NCBI GenBank assembly: GCA_027356675.1
Contig: DAHVXO010000285.1
Location: forward strand, 1-19,565
Reading direction: 5' to 3'
Length of the DNA stretch: 19,565 bases
Origin: Symbiobacteriaceae bacterium
Lineage (GTDB): Bacteria; Bacillota_E; Symbiobacteriia; Symbiobacteriales; Symbiobacteriaceae
Every line of letters begins with the position of its first letter. Positions within the stretch are counted from its first letter, which is position 1. The position numbers were made by a program, and so were the translations under genes. Below the pieces are notes generated by a model. That model had not been told where the DNA came from. It did no database searches and saw only the letters and a program-made list of their open reading frames with translations. This document shows, one piece after another, positions 8,283 through 16,181 of the stretch.

Positions 8283-8843
8283 TTGAAGGCCACAGGAATT
8301 GTCAGACGTATTGATGACCTGGGCCGGGTCGTCATCCCTAAGGAGATTCGTAGAACACTGCGGATTCGGGAAGGCGACCCTCTGGCGATCTTTGTCGATC
8401 GGGACGGTGAAGTGATCCTCAAAAAGTACTCGCCCATCGGGGAACTTGGGGAATTCGCCAAGGAGTATGCGGACTCTCTCTACGAAGCAGTGGGTCACAC
8501 GGCCCTGATCGCCGATCGGGACACCGTCATTGCGGTCTCCGGGGCACCCAAGAAGGAGTTCCTCAACAAAGCGATTGGCTCGCTGGTGGAGCGTGTGATG
8601 GAGGATCGCAAGACCCTCGTGAACAACAAGCCTGGCGAGACCAAGAACCGCGGCGCTTTAATCGGCGAGGATGACGATGACTCTCGCTTCACCGCCTATG
8701 TGATCGCCCCCATCATCTCCGGCGGCGATCCCATTGGTGCAGTCATCATCTGCTCACGTGAGCCTGATGTGCAGGTGGCGGAGACGGAGATCAAACTGGC
8801 GGAGACAGCGGCCGGATTCCTGGCGAAACAGATGGAGCCGTAG
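8283..8843 (+). CDS. spoVT: SpoVT, forespore transcription regulator (AbrB-type)
   Basis: SpoVT tunes sigma-G-dependent gene expression in the forespore. The TTG at 8283 is chosen because GGAGGG (8271-8276) lies 6 nt upstream, and the protein then begins LKATGIVRRIDDLGRVVIP, matching B. subtilis MKATGIVRRIDDLG. The result is 186 aa against 178. Residues 1-50 are the swapped-hairpin AbrB DNA-binding domain, nearly identical to B. subtilis (IPKEIRRTLRIREGDPL, FVDRDGEVILKKYSPI). Residues 55-186 are the GAF-like sensor domain (YADSLYEAVGH, SGAPKKEFLNK, ISGGDPIGAV, ETAAGFLAKQME). A sigma-G-like promoter precedes it and a strong terminator follows, so it is probably monocistronic. This gene is strong evidence that the organism forms endospores. 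Confidence 0.97.
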   Translation: MKATGIVRRIDDLGRVVIPKEIRRTLRIREGDPLAIFVDRDGEVILKKYSPIGELGEFAKEYADSLYEAVGHTALIADRDTVIAVSGAPKKEFLNKAIGSLVERVMEDRKTLVNNKPGETKNRGALIGEDDDDSRFTAYVIAPIISGGDPIGAVIICSREPDVQVAETEIKLAETAAGFLAKQMEP

Positions 8844-8864
8844 CAGCAGCGACCTTGCCCATTG

Positions 8865-8893
8865 AGTAGCGGACCACGGCCCGCTACTTTTTT
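8865..8893 (+). terminator. Intrinsic terminator after spoVT
   Basis: AGTAGCGG (8865-8872) and CCGCTACT (8881-8888) form a perfect 8-bp stem with an 8-nt loop, followed by TTTTT (8889-8893). It starts 22 nt after the spoVT stop. Confidence 0.85.
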
Positions 8894-8903
8894 CATGCGG
8901 TCC

Positions 8904-8932
8904 TTTACGCTAATCCAGTGCAAGGATATGAT
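8904..8932 (+). promoter_or_regulatory. Sigma-A-like promoter for the flippase-yabN operon
   Basis: TTTACG (8904-8909) and TATGAT (8927-8932) are separated by 17 nt. It lies just after the spoVT terminator and about 65 nt before the next gene. Two mismatches in the -35 and one in the -10 make it a moderate match. Confidence 0.5.
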
Positions 8933-8996
8933 GGGAAGGCGCACGGCCCTGCTTTACGACTCGGCCTTTGCGGCCGCTCGGAGTTGGCATACCGGT

Positions 8997-10649
8997 ATGA
9001 ACACGATTCGTAAACCAGAAAGCTTCATACGTGGCGCGCTAATGCTCTCGTTGGCGACGCTGGTAGCGCGCCTTTTAGGCGCGTTTTACAAGCCAATCGT
9101 CGCCCGCATCTTCGCACCCTTCGATGGGCACAACGGGGCTGCCGGCATTGGGTTGACACAGGTGCCGTTAACGCCCTATATGGTGGTGCTCTCTTTTACC
9201 GCGGTCGGCCTGAACGTCGGCATTTCCCGGCTTGTCGCCGAGCGGATGGCGCTGGGCGACGTGAAGGGTGCCCGGCGGGTTTTCCGGGTCTCTTTGACCT
9301 TCGCCGCCATCCTGGGGCTGGTGGCTGCCGTTGCCCTGTGGTTCGGCGCACCCTGGGTTGCGGCCCTCATCTCCAAGGATGTGTCCGGGACCATTCCGGG
9401 GTTCCGCGCCACGGCCCCGGCTCTGTTCGTGGTCTCGATCATGGCGGCCTATCGGGGGCTGTTCCAGGGCTTCCAGCACATGACTCCCAACGCATACTCC
9501 CAGATGATCGAGCAAGTCGTCCGGGTCGTGGTTGGAATCCTGCTAACGTATGTGCTGCTGCACCGGACCGGGAGCCTGCCGCTGGGCGCTGCCGGCTTCA
9601 ACCTCGGCGATTTGATCGGCGGGGTGGCGGGCCTCGTCTACTTGTTGCTGCTGGTTCGCAACGCTGGGGCAGGGCTCTGGGCGCAGGGTTCGGAGGCCGC
9701 GACCAGCGAAGGACGGGCCGCAGCTGGCCGTCCTGAGCCCACGAGCTCTTTGGTGCGGCGCATCTTCGCAGTGGCAGGGCCCATCACCATTGTCGGGGCG
9801 GTTGTACCGTTGATGATGCTGGCGGATATGTTCTACGTCTTCCGCAACCTCGCGGCGGTTGGGATGCGCGGCGACGATGTCCAGGCGCAGTTTGGCCTCC
9901 TGACCAACGCCTTCATGATCGTGAACTTGCCCGCGGTCTTTACCGCGGCCATTTACACCAGTATTCTCCCGTCCATCACCGAGGCCATGACGCTGGGCCG
10001 GGTGGAGGTGGCGCGCGCCAGGGCAGGACAGGCCTACCGGATGACCGCAGCCCTTGCCATCCCATCGCAGATGGGGCTGTACGTCTTGGCCTCCGGGCTA
10101 TACGCCATCATCTACGGCGATACGGCCGGGGGTTCCGTGATGGGGGCGATGTCGTGGTCGACCATCGCCATCATGGTCCAGCAAACGACCTCAGGCATTC
10201 TGCAGGGCATGGGCAGGATCGGACTGCCGGTGCGGAATTTCGTGTTCGGCGCTATGGTGAAGGCCCTCCTGACAGCCTATTGGACCCGGCTCTGGGGGAT
10301 CAATGGGGCGGCCTACGCGACCGCAGTCGGGTTCTCCCTGGCGGCCTTGCTCAACCTGTACTGGGTGGAGCGGTTGCTGGGCCGGACGGTGGACTTCCTG
10401 AGGATGTTGATCAAGCCGGCTGCCGCGGCCCTCATCATGGAAGTGGCAATCCTGGCCCTCCGGTGGCCGCTCAGTGCGGTCTTCCCGCACCCGAACTGGC
10501 TTACGCTCGCCCTGATTGGTGTGGGTGCGGTTGTCTATGGGGTGGCGCTGCTTCTGCTTGGCGGGATTGACCGCGCTGAACTGGAGCATGTTCCGCGCAT
10601 CGGCCGACCCCTGGCGGCGCTCCTGGCCAGGGCCCGCCTTCTACGCTAG
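8997..10649 (+). CDS. SpoVB/YabM-family polysaccharide precursor flippase (copy 1)
   Basis: This is a polytopic MOP/MATE-superfamily membrane protein (Polysacc_synt type, related to SpoVB, MurJ/YtgP and YabM), expected to move lipid-linked glycan precursors across the membrane. It is 550 aa from the ATG at 8997, with about 14 hydrophobic segments. The frame is open to 8862, but the protein family begins at RKPESFIRGALML. The Shine-Dalgarno is weak (GGAG at 8980-8983, 13 nt away). Family-typical stretches are GLNVGISRLVAER, YRGLFQGFQHMTPNAYSQ, IEQVVRV, and WSTIAIMVQQTTSGILQGMG. Position between spoVT and yabN equals B. subtilis yabM. SpoVB in Bacillus acts in spore cortex synthesis; the exact substrate here is unknown. 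Confidence 0.93.
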   Translation: MNTIRKPESFIRGALMLSLATLVARLLGAFYKPIVARIFAPFDGHNGAAGIGLTQVPLTPYMVVLSFTAVGLNVGISRLVAERMALGDVKGARRVFRVSLTFAAILGLVAAVALWFGAPWVAALISKDVSGTIPGFRATAPALFVVSIMAAYRGLFQGFQHMTPNAYSQMIEQVVRVVVGILLTYVLLHRTGSLPLGAAGFNLGDLIGGVAGLVYLLLLVRNAGAGLWAQGSEAATSEGRAAAGRPEPTSSLVRRIFAVAGPITIVGAVVPLMMLADMFYVFRNLAAVGMRGDDVQAQFGLLTNAFMIVNLPAVFTAAIYTSILPSITEAMTLGRVEVARARAGQAYRMTAALAIPSQMGLYVLASGLYAIIYGDTAGGSVMGAMSWSTIAIMVQQTTSGILQGMGRIGLPVRNFVFGAMVKALLTAYWTRLWGINGAAYATAVGFSLAALLNLYWVERLLGRTVDFLRMLIKPAAAALIMEVAILALRWPLSAVFPHPNWLTLALIGVGAVVYGVALLLLGGIDRAELEHVPRIGRPLAALLARARLLR

Positions 10650-10700
10650 ACGCCCAAGCCTGCTTGCCGTATGATTGGGGAAGGCAAGGGGGCTTACGGT

Positions 10701-12311
10701 TTGGAGCCAAGAATCAAGGCCGAAAACTTCATGCGCGGTGCGTTTTTCATCACAGCCGGGGGATTAATTTCCCGGATGCTTGGGGTGCTGTTCCGCCCGG
10801 TGGGACAGGCATTCCTGGGTGATCAGGGACTGGGACTTGTGAACGCGCCCAACTACGCGTATCAAATCATGCTGGCGATTGCGGCCACCGGGCTGAACGT
10901 GGCCATCTCGCGGCTGGTCTCCGAACGCCTCGCGGTGGAAGACTATCTGGGAGCGCGGCACGTCTTCCGGGTGGCGACCAAGACCTTGCTTATCAGCGGT
11001 GCCGTCTTCAGTCTGCTGTTCGGGCTCAGTGCCCACTGGCTGGCGGCCTCGCAGAAGGTGCCCGAAGCCTGGATTGGTTTCGTGGTGCTGTCCCCAGCCA
11101 TCTTCCTTGTCACGCTGGAGTGCGCCTTTCGCGGTCTCTACCAGGGCATGCAGCAGATGATGCCGAGCGCTGTTTCGCAGGTCGTAGAGCAGGTTGGCCG
11201 TGTTGGCGTCGGACTGGTGCTCGTCGCGGTGTTCTCTCGCGTCGCCCTGAACTACGGTGCTGCCGGGCTCAACGGCGGCAATACCGCTGGGGTTTTGCTG
11301 GGCGCCTTTTATGGCGGCTGGATTTACTTCCGTGACCGGCCGACTGTGGGATGGACCACCACGGCCCCCGGGGTGGAGAGCCTGGAGAACGCCTCCACCT
11401 GGTCCCTTCTAACCCGCATCTTCTCTATCGCCATGCCACTGTCTCTGGTCGGCGCGGTGATGCCTGTGATGGGCTTCATCGATTCCAGTATCGTGACGGA
11501 CAAGCTTGAGGCCCTGGGGCTGACGCATGCGATGGCGTTGGAGGCCCAGTCATACCTGGCGAATGCGGGGCAGTTGCGGGATCTCCCGCCGATTCTCACC
11601 ACGGCACTTTATGTGAGTCTGGTACCCGCCGTCACCGAGGCGTTGGCAAGGGGGCGGACCGACCAGGCCCGTTATCGGGCAGCAATCGCCTTCCGGCTCA
11701 CCTTCCTTATCGGGATTCCTGCCACGGTCGGCCTGCTGGTTGGTGCCAAGGATGCCTACGAGGTCATGTACAAGGGCACCGGCTACACGGTCATGGCGGC
11801 TCTTGCCTGGTCGACGCTCTCCCTCATGGTTCAGCAGACGTCCTCTGGGGTTCTGCAGGGCATGGGACTCATTTGGATCTCGGTACGAAACATCTTGCTC
11901 GGGGTGTTGGTCAAGACGGTGCTCACGTTCTGGTGGGCGGGCCTCCCTGGCGTTGAGGCGAGGGGCGCGGCTTATGCGACCGTTGTCGGGTTTGGGCTCA
12001 CAGCGTTGCTCAACCTGTGGTCGTTGCACCGGACGCTGGGCCTGGGTATTCAGCTTAAGCAGGACATCGGGCTACCCACACTTGCCTCGCTGGCAATGGG
12101 TCTGGGGATCTGGCTGGTGAGCCCGGTCTCGCATCACTTCATCCACTGGGACCGCCTCGCCGGGTTGACTACAATACTGACCGGTGCTCTGATTTATCTG
12201 GTCGTGATCTTCGTGGTTGGGGGCGTCAGGGAGGCAGACCTGCATTTGATCCCTGGTGTGACGATGGGCATGATTGCGGGACTGCGCCGGCGCAGGCTGT
12301 TGAGAGACTAG
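10701..12311 (+). CDS. SpoVB/YabM-family polysaccharide precursor flippase (copy 2)
   Basis: This is a tandem paralogue of the preceding flippase, 536 aa with about 14 membrane segments. The same landmarks recur at the same places: FMRGAFFITAGGLISR, GLNVAISRLVSER, FRGLYQGMQQMMPSAVSQ, VEQVGRVGVG, and WSTLSLMVQQTSSGVLQGMG. The TTG at 10701 is preferred over the in-frame ATG at 10671. AAGGGGG (10686-10692) lies 8 nt before the TTG, and both paralogues then have ten residues before the conserved F(I/M)RGA. ATG 10671 has no clear ribosome binding site. It starts 51 nt after copy 1 and is followed 19 nt later by yabN, so the three genes likely form one operon. The two proteins have clearly diverged, which suggests different substrates or timing rather than a recent duplication. 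Confidence 0.92.
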   Translation: MEPRIKAENFMRGAFFITAGGLISRMLGVLFRPVGQAFLGDQGLGLVNAPNYAYQIMLAIAATGLNVAISRLVSERLAVEDYLGARHVFRVATKTLLISGAVFSLLFGLSAHWLAASQKVPEAWIGFVVLSPAIFLVTLECAFRGLYQGMQQMMPSAVSQVVEQVGRVGVGLVLVAVFSRVALNYGAAGLNGGNTAGVLLGAFYGGWIYFRDRPTVGWTTTAPGVESLENASTWSLLTRIFSIAMPLSLVGAVMPVMGFIDSSIVTDKLEALGLTHAMALEAQSYLANAGQLRDLPPILTTALYVSLVPAVTEALARGRTDQARYRAAIAFRLTFLIGIPATVGLLVGAKDAYEVMYKGTGYTVMAALAWSTLSLMVQQTSSGVLQGMGLIWISVRNILLGVLVKTVLTFWWAGLPGVEARGAAYATVVGFGLTALLNLWSLHRTLGLGIQLKQDIGLPTLASLAMGLGIWLVSPVSHHFIHWDRLAGLTTILTGALIYLVVIFVVGGVREADLHLIPGVTMGMIAGLRRRRLLRD

Positions 12312-12330
12312 AGAGCGGGGAGGTCTATGC

Positions 12331-13812
12331 GTGGCCATCACTATTGTAGGGTTGGGTCCGGGCGGAGCAGGGCACCTCACTGTGTCGGCTCTGGAGGCGC
12401 TACGGTCAGGCCGCCCGGTGCTCCTGCGCACTGAGGTGCACCCGACAGTGAGCGCGCTTGCGGCGCTCGGCGTTGCCTTTCAATCCTGCGACGACCTGTA
12501 CGAGACCAGGCAGTCCTTTGAGGATGTGTACGACGCCATCGTGGAGCGGGTGCTCGGTTACGATGACGTGGTGTTCGCTGTGCCAGGGCATCCCCTGGTG
12601 GGCGAAAGCGTTGCCAAGCTTCTGATGGACCGGGCACCCGAGCGGGTGGAGGTACGATCGGGCCCGTCGTTCCTGGACGCCCTCTTTGTCTCCCTGCGGC
12701 TCGACCCCGTCGATGGCCTTGAGATCCTGGATGCGCTCCAACTGGACCGCCGCCTTCCGACCGGCGACCTGCCCGTGATCATCATGCAACTGCACAGCCG
12801 CACGGTGGCCTCGGATGCCAAGATTGCGTTGATGGACCGGTACCCTGATGATCATCCAGTGGTGTTGGTGCGTGCAGCCGGAGTTCCCGGGGAGGAGCGC
12901 CGGGTTGAGTGCCCCTTGCATGAGTTGGATTACCACGATTGGGTAGACTATCTCACAACCCTGTATCTGCCGCCCATGCAAGCCTCCCAGTCCGGAGACA
13001 TCGATCCGGAGCGGTGGCAGCCCAGGCAGTGGCCGCTGGATCCGCTGGTTGAGGTGATGGCCAGACTCAGAGCGCCCGATGGGTGCCCGTGGGACCGGGA
13101 ACAGACCCACCTGTCTCTGCGCAAGTATATGTTGGAAGAGGCCTACGAAGCGGTGGAGGCAGCGGGCTCCGGGACACCCGAGCACCTCTGCGAGGAACTG
13201 GGCGACGTGCTCCTGCAAGTGGTCTTCAACGCCCAGATGGCCCGGGAGCAAGGCGACTTTGATATGCACGATATCATTCGGGGCATCACGGCCAAACTGG
13301 TCCGACGTCACCCCCACATCTTTGGTGATGTGGTGGCCAACACGGCCGACGAGGTGACTCGCAACTGGGAGGCCATCAAGCGTGTGGAGAAGGGCGTTCC
13401 GGCGCCCCAGTCGGTACTAAGTGGCGTCTCCACTGCACTGCCGGCACTCTCCCGGGCCCATGAGGTCCAGCGGAAGGCGGCCAAGGTCGGGTTCGACTGG
13501 CCGGATATCCAGGGACCAGTCGCTAAAATCCGGGAGGAGTTGGCAGAGATTCTCGCGGCCCATACGGACGAGATTGAAGGTGAAGTTGGGGACCTGCTTT
13601 TTGCCGTTGTCAACCTGGGACGCATGCTAGGCGTAGACCCTGAAGTGGCGCTAACGGGCACTAACGCCAAGTTTATCAACCGTTTCCGGCATATTGAACG
13701 CCGGGCAGTTGCGATCGGCAGAGCCCTCCCGGAGATGACGCTGTCGGAGCTAGACGCCTTGTGGGACGAGGCTAAGCAGGCAGAATTGAACCAAAAATAC
13801 GAGGAAAAATAG
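12331..13812 (+). CDS. yabN: YabN: tetrapyrrole methylase-like domain fused to MazG nucleotide pyrophosphohydrolase
   Basis: This is a fusion protein of 493 aa starting at GTG 12331, with GGGGAGG about 7 nt upstream. Residues 1-215 are a SAM-dependent tetrapyrrole methylase (CbiF/CobA-like) fold: ITIVGLGPGG near the N-terminus and DDVVFAVPGHPLVGES for the SAM-binding loop. Residues 230-490 are MazG, with LRAPDGCPWDREQTH, the metal-binding EEAYEAVEA followed by EELGDVLLQVVF (ExxE...ExxD pattern), LVRRHPHIFGDV, and a second half REELAEI/EIEGEVGDLLFAVVN. MazG hydrolyses NTPs to NMPs and cleans the nucleotide pool; the role of the methylase part is not established. The position matches yabN/mazG of Bacillus and Clostridia between the flippase and hup/rqcP. 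Confidence 0.95.
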   Translation: MAITIVGLGPGGAGHLTVSALEALRSGRPVLLRTEVHPTVSALAALGVAFQSCDDLYETRQSFEDVYDAIVERVLGYDDVVFAVPGHPLVGESVAKLLMDRAPERVEVRSGPSFLDALFVSLRLDPVDGLEILDALQLDRRLPTGDLPVIIMQLHSRTVASDAKIALMDRYPDDHPVVLVRAAGVPGEERRVECPLHELDYHDWVDYLTTLYLPPMQASQSGDIDPERWQPRQWPLDPLVEVMARLRAPDGCPWDREQTHLSLRKYMLEEAYEAVEAAGSGTPEHLCEELGDVLLQVVFNAQMAREQGDFDMHDIIRGITAKLVRRHPHIFGDVVANTADEVTRNWEAIKRVEKGVPAPQSVLSGVSTALPALSRAHEVQRKAAKVGFDWPDIQGPVAKIREELAEILAAHTDEIEGEVGDLLFAVVNLGRMLGVDPEVALTGTNAKFINRFRHIERRAVAIGRALPEMTLSELDALWDEAKQAELNQKYEEK

Positions 13813-13914
13813 AAAGGGCCCTAGAAGATACAGGAGGAATTCGTCAAAAGCCCGCCGAATAAGGCTCAGCGGGTATCAAACATACCAAAGTTGCTCGAAA
13901 GGGGAGACCGATTC

Positions 13915-14184
13915 TTGAACAAGCAGGAACTGGTCACTAGCGTCGCCGAAAAGGCGGGCCTGACCAAGAAGGATGCCGAAAAGGCCATCAACGCCGTCAT
14001 CGACAGCATCTCTGGCGCTTTGCATGGCGGTGACAAGGTTTCGCTCGTTGGCTTCGGCACCTTTGAAGTTCGCAGCCGGGCCGCCCGCTCTGGCCGCAAT
14101 CCGCAGACCGGCGCTGCCATCAAGATCCCGGCCGGCAAGGTTCCCGCCTTCCGTCCTGGCAAGGAGCTCAAGGACAGCGTATAG
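13915..14184 (+). CDS. hup: HU family nucleoid DNA-binding protein
   Basis: HU bends and compacts DNA as a dimer. The TTG at 13915, with GGGGAG at 13901-13906 (8-nt spacer), gives 89 aa, the usual HU length. The open frame continues to an upstream TTG at 13891 without a good ribosome binding site. Seen: [15 protein letters not shown] (helices), [20 protein letters not shown] (beta saddle), [14 protein letters not shown] (the DNA-intercalating arm tip with NPxTG), and [15 protein letters not shown] (C-terminal helix). Codons are strongly C-ending, as expected for high expression. The 102-nt gap from yabN shows no confident promoter. A terminator follows at 14200. HU next to yabN and rqcP is common in clostridia. 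Confidence 0.96.
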   Translation: MNKQELVTSVAEKAGLTKKDAEKAINAVIDSISGALHGGDKVSLVGFGTFEVRSRAARSGRNPQTGAAIKIPAGKVPAFRPGKELKDSV

Positions 14185-14199
14185 GCTGGACCTCGACGG

Positions 14200-14231
14200 A
14201 CCGGGCCCTCGCAAGGGGTCCGGTCTTTCTT
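14200..14231 (+). terminator. Intrinsic terminator after hup
   Basis: ACCGGGCCCT (14200-14209) pairs with GGGGTCCGGT (14215-14224) over 10 bp including G-T wobbles, followed by CTTTCTT. It starts 15 nt after the hup stop codon. Confidence 0.7.
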
Positions 14232-14271
14232 GTGGCGTTGGGATGACCTCCTTTTTCGGCACTTCGCTGCA

Positions 14272-14324
14272 GTGGGGGTGCTCCTGCGACCGCTGCGGCC
14301 CGTTACTTCCTGGAGCCTCCCCAC
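14272..14324 (+). other. Structured stretch in the hup-rqcP gap
   Basis: The 252-nt gap 14185-14436 has no credible gene. GTGGGGGTGCTCC (14272-14284) and GGAGCCTCCCCAC (14312-14324) pair at 12 of 13 positions (one G-T, one mismatch) across a 27-nt loop. Further GGGG/CCCC-rich hairpins follow up to about 14385. There is no T-tract after them. It could be a leader structure of rqcP or an uncatalogued RNA, or just GC-rich sequence. It does not match the core motifs of SRP RNA, 6S, tmRNA, RNase P or T-box that I know. Confidence 0.3.
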
Positions 14325-14436
14325 CTTGGCGGCGCCCCGTCGCTCAGGGGCACCCCTTCGCCGGGGCCACTCCCCATACCCCAAGCAGACGCTCTCCTTG
14401 CAGGTGCCCCATGCCGTTTCGTAGGAGTGATCGAAC

Positions 14437-14730
14437 ATGCGGTTAGATAAGTTCCTCAAGGTCTCACGGATCATCAAGCGGCGGACCCTGGCCAACGAGG
14501 TTTGCGATGGTGGGCGCGTTACGATGAACGGCAGGCGCGCCAAGGCCGGGGCCGAGGTCAAGGTGGGCGATCTCATCGTCATCGACTTCGGGCGCCGGCA
14601 ACTCACGTTCGAGGTCCTGGAGGTGCGGGAGAACGTGCGGGCCGCAGAAGCCCGTGACCTATATACGGTCAAGTCCGAGACCTTCAAGACTGACAGCGAC
14701 CTGCCCCACCTCGAGGATGACCCAGGTTGA
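14437..14730 (+). CDS. rqcP: RqcP (YabO), S4-domain ribosome quality control protein
   Basis: RqcP binds stalled 50S subunits with peptidyl-tRNA and helps RqcH add C-terminal alanine tails in bacterial ribosome-associated quality control. It is 97 aa from the ATG at 14437, with AGGAG at 14423-14427 and a 9-nt spacer. The sequence MRLDKFLKVSRIIKRRTLANEV aligns with B. subtilis YabO over the whole S4 fold. GRVTMNGRRAKAGAEVKVGD and YTVKSETFKT follow. The C-terminus has about ten extra acidic residues (DSDLPHLEDDPG). In Bacillus, yabP, yabQ and divIC come next; here the cluster stops at a bidirectional terminator. Confidence 0.95.
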   Translation: MRLDKFLKVSRIIKRRTLANEVCDGGRVTMNGRRAKAGAEVKVGDLIVIDFGRRQLTFEVLEVRENVRAAEARDLYTVKSETFKTDSDLPHLEDDPG

Positions 14731-14743
14731 CCCCGCAAACACA

Positions 14744-14780
14744 CAAGGGCCATGCTCTCACCGAAAGAGCATGGCCCTTG
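14744..14780. terminator. Bidirectional terminator between rqcP and spoVR
   Basis: CAAGGGCCATGCTCT (14744-14758) and AGAGCATGGCCCTTG (14766-14780) are a perfect 15-bp inverted repeat with a 7-nt loop, flanked by ACACA and TTGTGTTG. It lies between the stops of the convergent genes rqcP (14730) and spoVR (14789), so it can serve both strands. Confidence 0.85.
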
Positions 14781-14788
14781 TTGTGTTG

Positions 14789-16159
14789 CTAGAGAACCTT
14801 GCGGTCCACGTCGCTCCCACCGTAGCTGTATACCACAGTCTGGGAGTCTTCCACCGTCTCCAAATGCACCGGCCGCTGCCAGAGATGATACAGGTGCGGC
14901 AACGTGCGCTTGACGTAGGTCGCGTCCAACTCGATGCCCTCAAACGCATGCCGCAGGTACAGTTCCCCCCGGCGCCCGAAGTCGGGGTCTTCCGCATAGA
15001 TGTACGGGTACCCGCAGTTGCTAATCTGCTGGACGATCCCATCCCGCACCTTCTCCCATCCGGTGGCCGTGATCCGCCACTCGTCGCCCTGTCTGGCGAA
15101 CAGGTACAGGTCCAGCTTCTCGCACAGTTCCTTGGTCAGGTAGCTGCGGATGAAGGACACGTCGGTCTCTGTCTCCCGCACCTCGAAGATCTTTTCCGGC
15201 CCATACCGGCGCTCGATGTCCTCAAAGATGTGGAAGCCCAGATGGTAGGGGTTCAACTGGAAGCGGCTCGGCGCCATCACCCCGGCATGCATTCGCGCGA
15301 ACTCAACGCTTTCGTCAGGTGTGAGGTCCAACTCACGCATGATGCGGGCATGCCAGATCGAGGCCCACCCCTCGTTCATGATCTTGGTCTCCATCTGCGG
15401 CCGGAAGTAGAACATTTCCTGACGCAGCGAGGAGAGGATATCCCGCTGCCAATCCTCCAACTCCCGGTTATGCTCAAGCATGAATAGCAGCAAATCTCGC
15501 GTTGGCTGCAGCTTCTTTGGCCCCGGCGGGGCGGCCGGCGGCTGTGAGCGGCGCTCCAGGGACCAGAGGTCATCGTAAGGCGTTTCTCCACGCCGGGCCT
15601 CGGCCTCATAAGGGGATGCGGACTTCTTGGGCGGAAAGGGATCGATGTGCTCATGGATGGCCAGCACCGCGTCCAGGAATCGTTCCACCCTGGATCGCCC
15701 CAGGTCGTGCTCGTAGGTCTGGACCCGGTTGGCGAAGGTGCCCATGGTAGAGACCATGTACCGGTTGGTATTCCGGAACCGGTAGTTGTTCTTGAAGAAA
15801 TCGCAGTGTGCCAGCACGTGAGCGGCAATCAGCTTGTTTTGCAGCACGGAATTCGTGTCCAGTAAGAAGGCGTAGCAGGGGTCCGAGTTGACAACCAGTT
15901 CGTAGATCTTGGACATGCCGTAGTCGTACTGGGTCTTCATCTGGTGGAAGGCCTTGCCGAAGGACCAGTGCGAGAACCGCGTCGGCATGGCGTAGGCACC
16001 GAAGGTGTAGATGATGTCAGCTGGGCAGACCTCGTATCGCATCTCAAAGAAGTTCAAGCCCTTCTTGTGGGCCAGCTCGACAATCTGCTCAATGGCCTGC
16101 TCCAGATCCGCCATATCCACGTCTGACATGGAGACCGTGCTGCCGCTGCCGGGTGGCAC
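14789..16159 (-). CDS. spoVR: SpoVR family protein
   Basis: SpoVR is needed for normal spore cortex in B. subtilis; the E. coli homologue is YcgB. The biochemical role is not settled. The protein is 456 aa and aligns along its length: GLNFFEMRYEVCPADIIYTFGAYAMPTRFSHWSFGK is recognisable in pieces (MRYEVCPADIIYTFGAY; RFSHWSFGK), followed by KIYELVVNSDPCYAFLLD, HVLAHCDFFKNN, DDLWSL, LEDWQRDIL, ETKIMNEGWASIWH, GELYLRHAFEGIELD and a C-terminal VVYSYGG. The start is uncertain: GTG at 16159 is the longest form, and ATGs at 16129 and 16114 are equally placed relative to homologues. None has a good Shine-Dalgarno, so translation may be coupled to yhbH, whose stop is 22 nt upstream. It is the last gene of the prkA-yhbH-spoVR operon. 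Confidence 0.95.
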   Translation of the reverse strand: MPPGSGSTVSMSDVDMADLEQAIEQIVELAHKKGLNFFEMRYEVCPADIIYTFGAYAMPTRFSHWSFGKAFHQMKTQYDYGMSKIYELVVNSDPCYAFLLDTNSVLQNKLIAAHVLAHCDFFKNNYRFRNTNRYMVSTMGTFANRVQTYEHDLGRSRVERFLDAVLAIHEHIDPFPPKKSASPYEAEARRGETPYDDLWSLERRSQPPAAPPGPKKLQPTRDLLLFMLEHNRELEDWQRDILSSLRQEMFYFRPQMETKIMNEGWASIWHARIMRELDLTPDESVEFARMHAGVMAPSRFQLNPYHLGFHIFEDIERRYGPEKIFEVRETETDVSFIRSYLTKELCEKLDLYLFARQGDEWRITATGWEKVRDGIVQQISNCGYPYIYAEDPDFGRRGELYLRHAFEGIELDATYVKRTLPHLYHLWQRPVHLETVEDSQTVVYSYGGSDVDRKVL

Positions 16160-16181
16160 GATATGAACGGGCTCGCTCAGC

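Noticed and set aside
12406..13317. 303-codon minus-strand open frame within yabN
   Set aside because: It is antisense to conserved methylase and MazG motifs, with no family features.
13825..13860. AGGAGGA ribosome-binding-like site after yabN suggesting a tiny gene
   Set aside because: No ATG, GTG or TTG start lies at a workable distance in an open frame before the hup ribosome binding site.
13866..14753. 295-codon minus-strand open frame across hup and rqcP
   Set aside because: It covers two clear plus-strand genes and their terminators and has low-complexity Ser/Arg-rich composition.
14654..15487. 277-codon plus-strand open frame opposite spoVR
   Set aside because: It runs through the rqcP end and the bidirectional terminator and is antisense to conserved SpoVR sequence.
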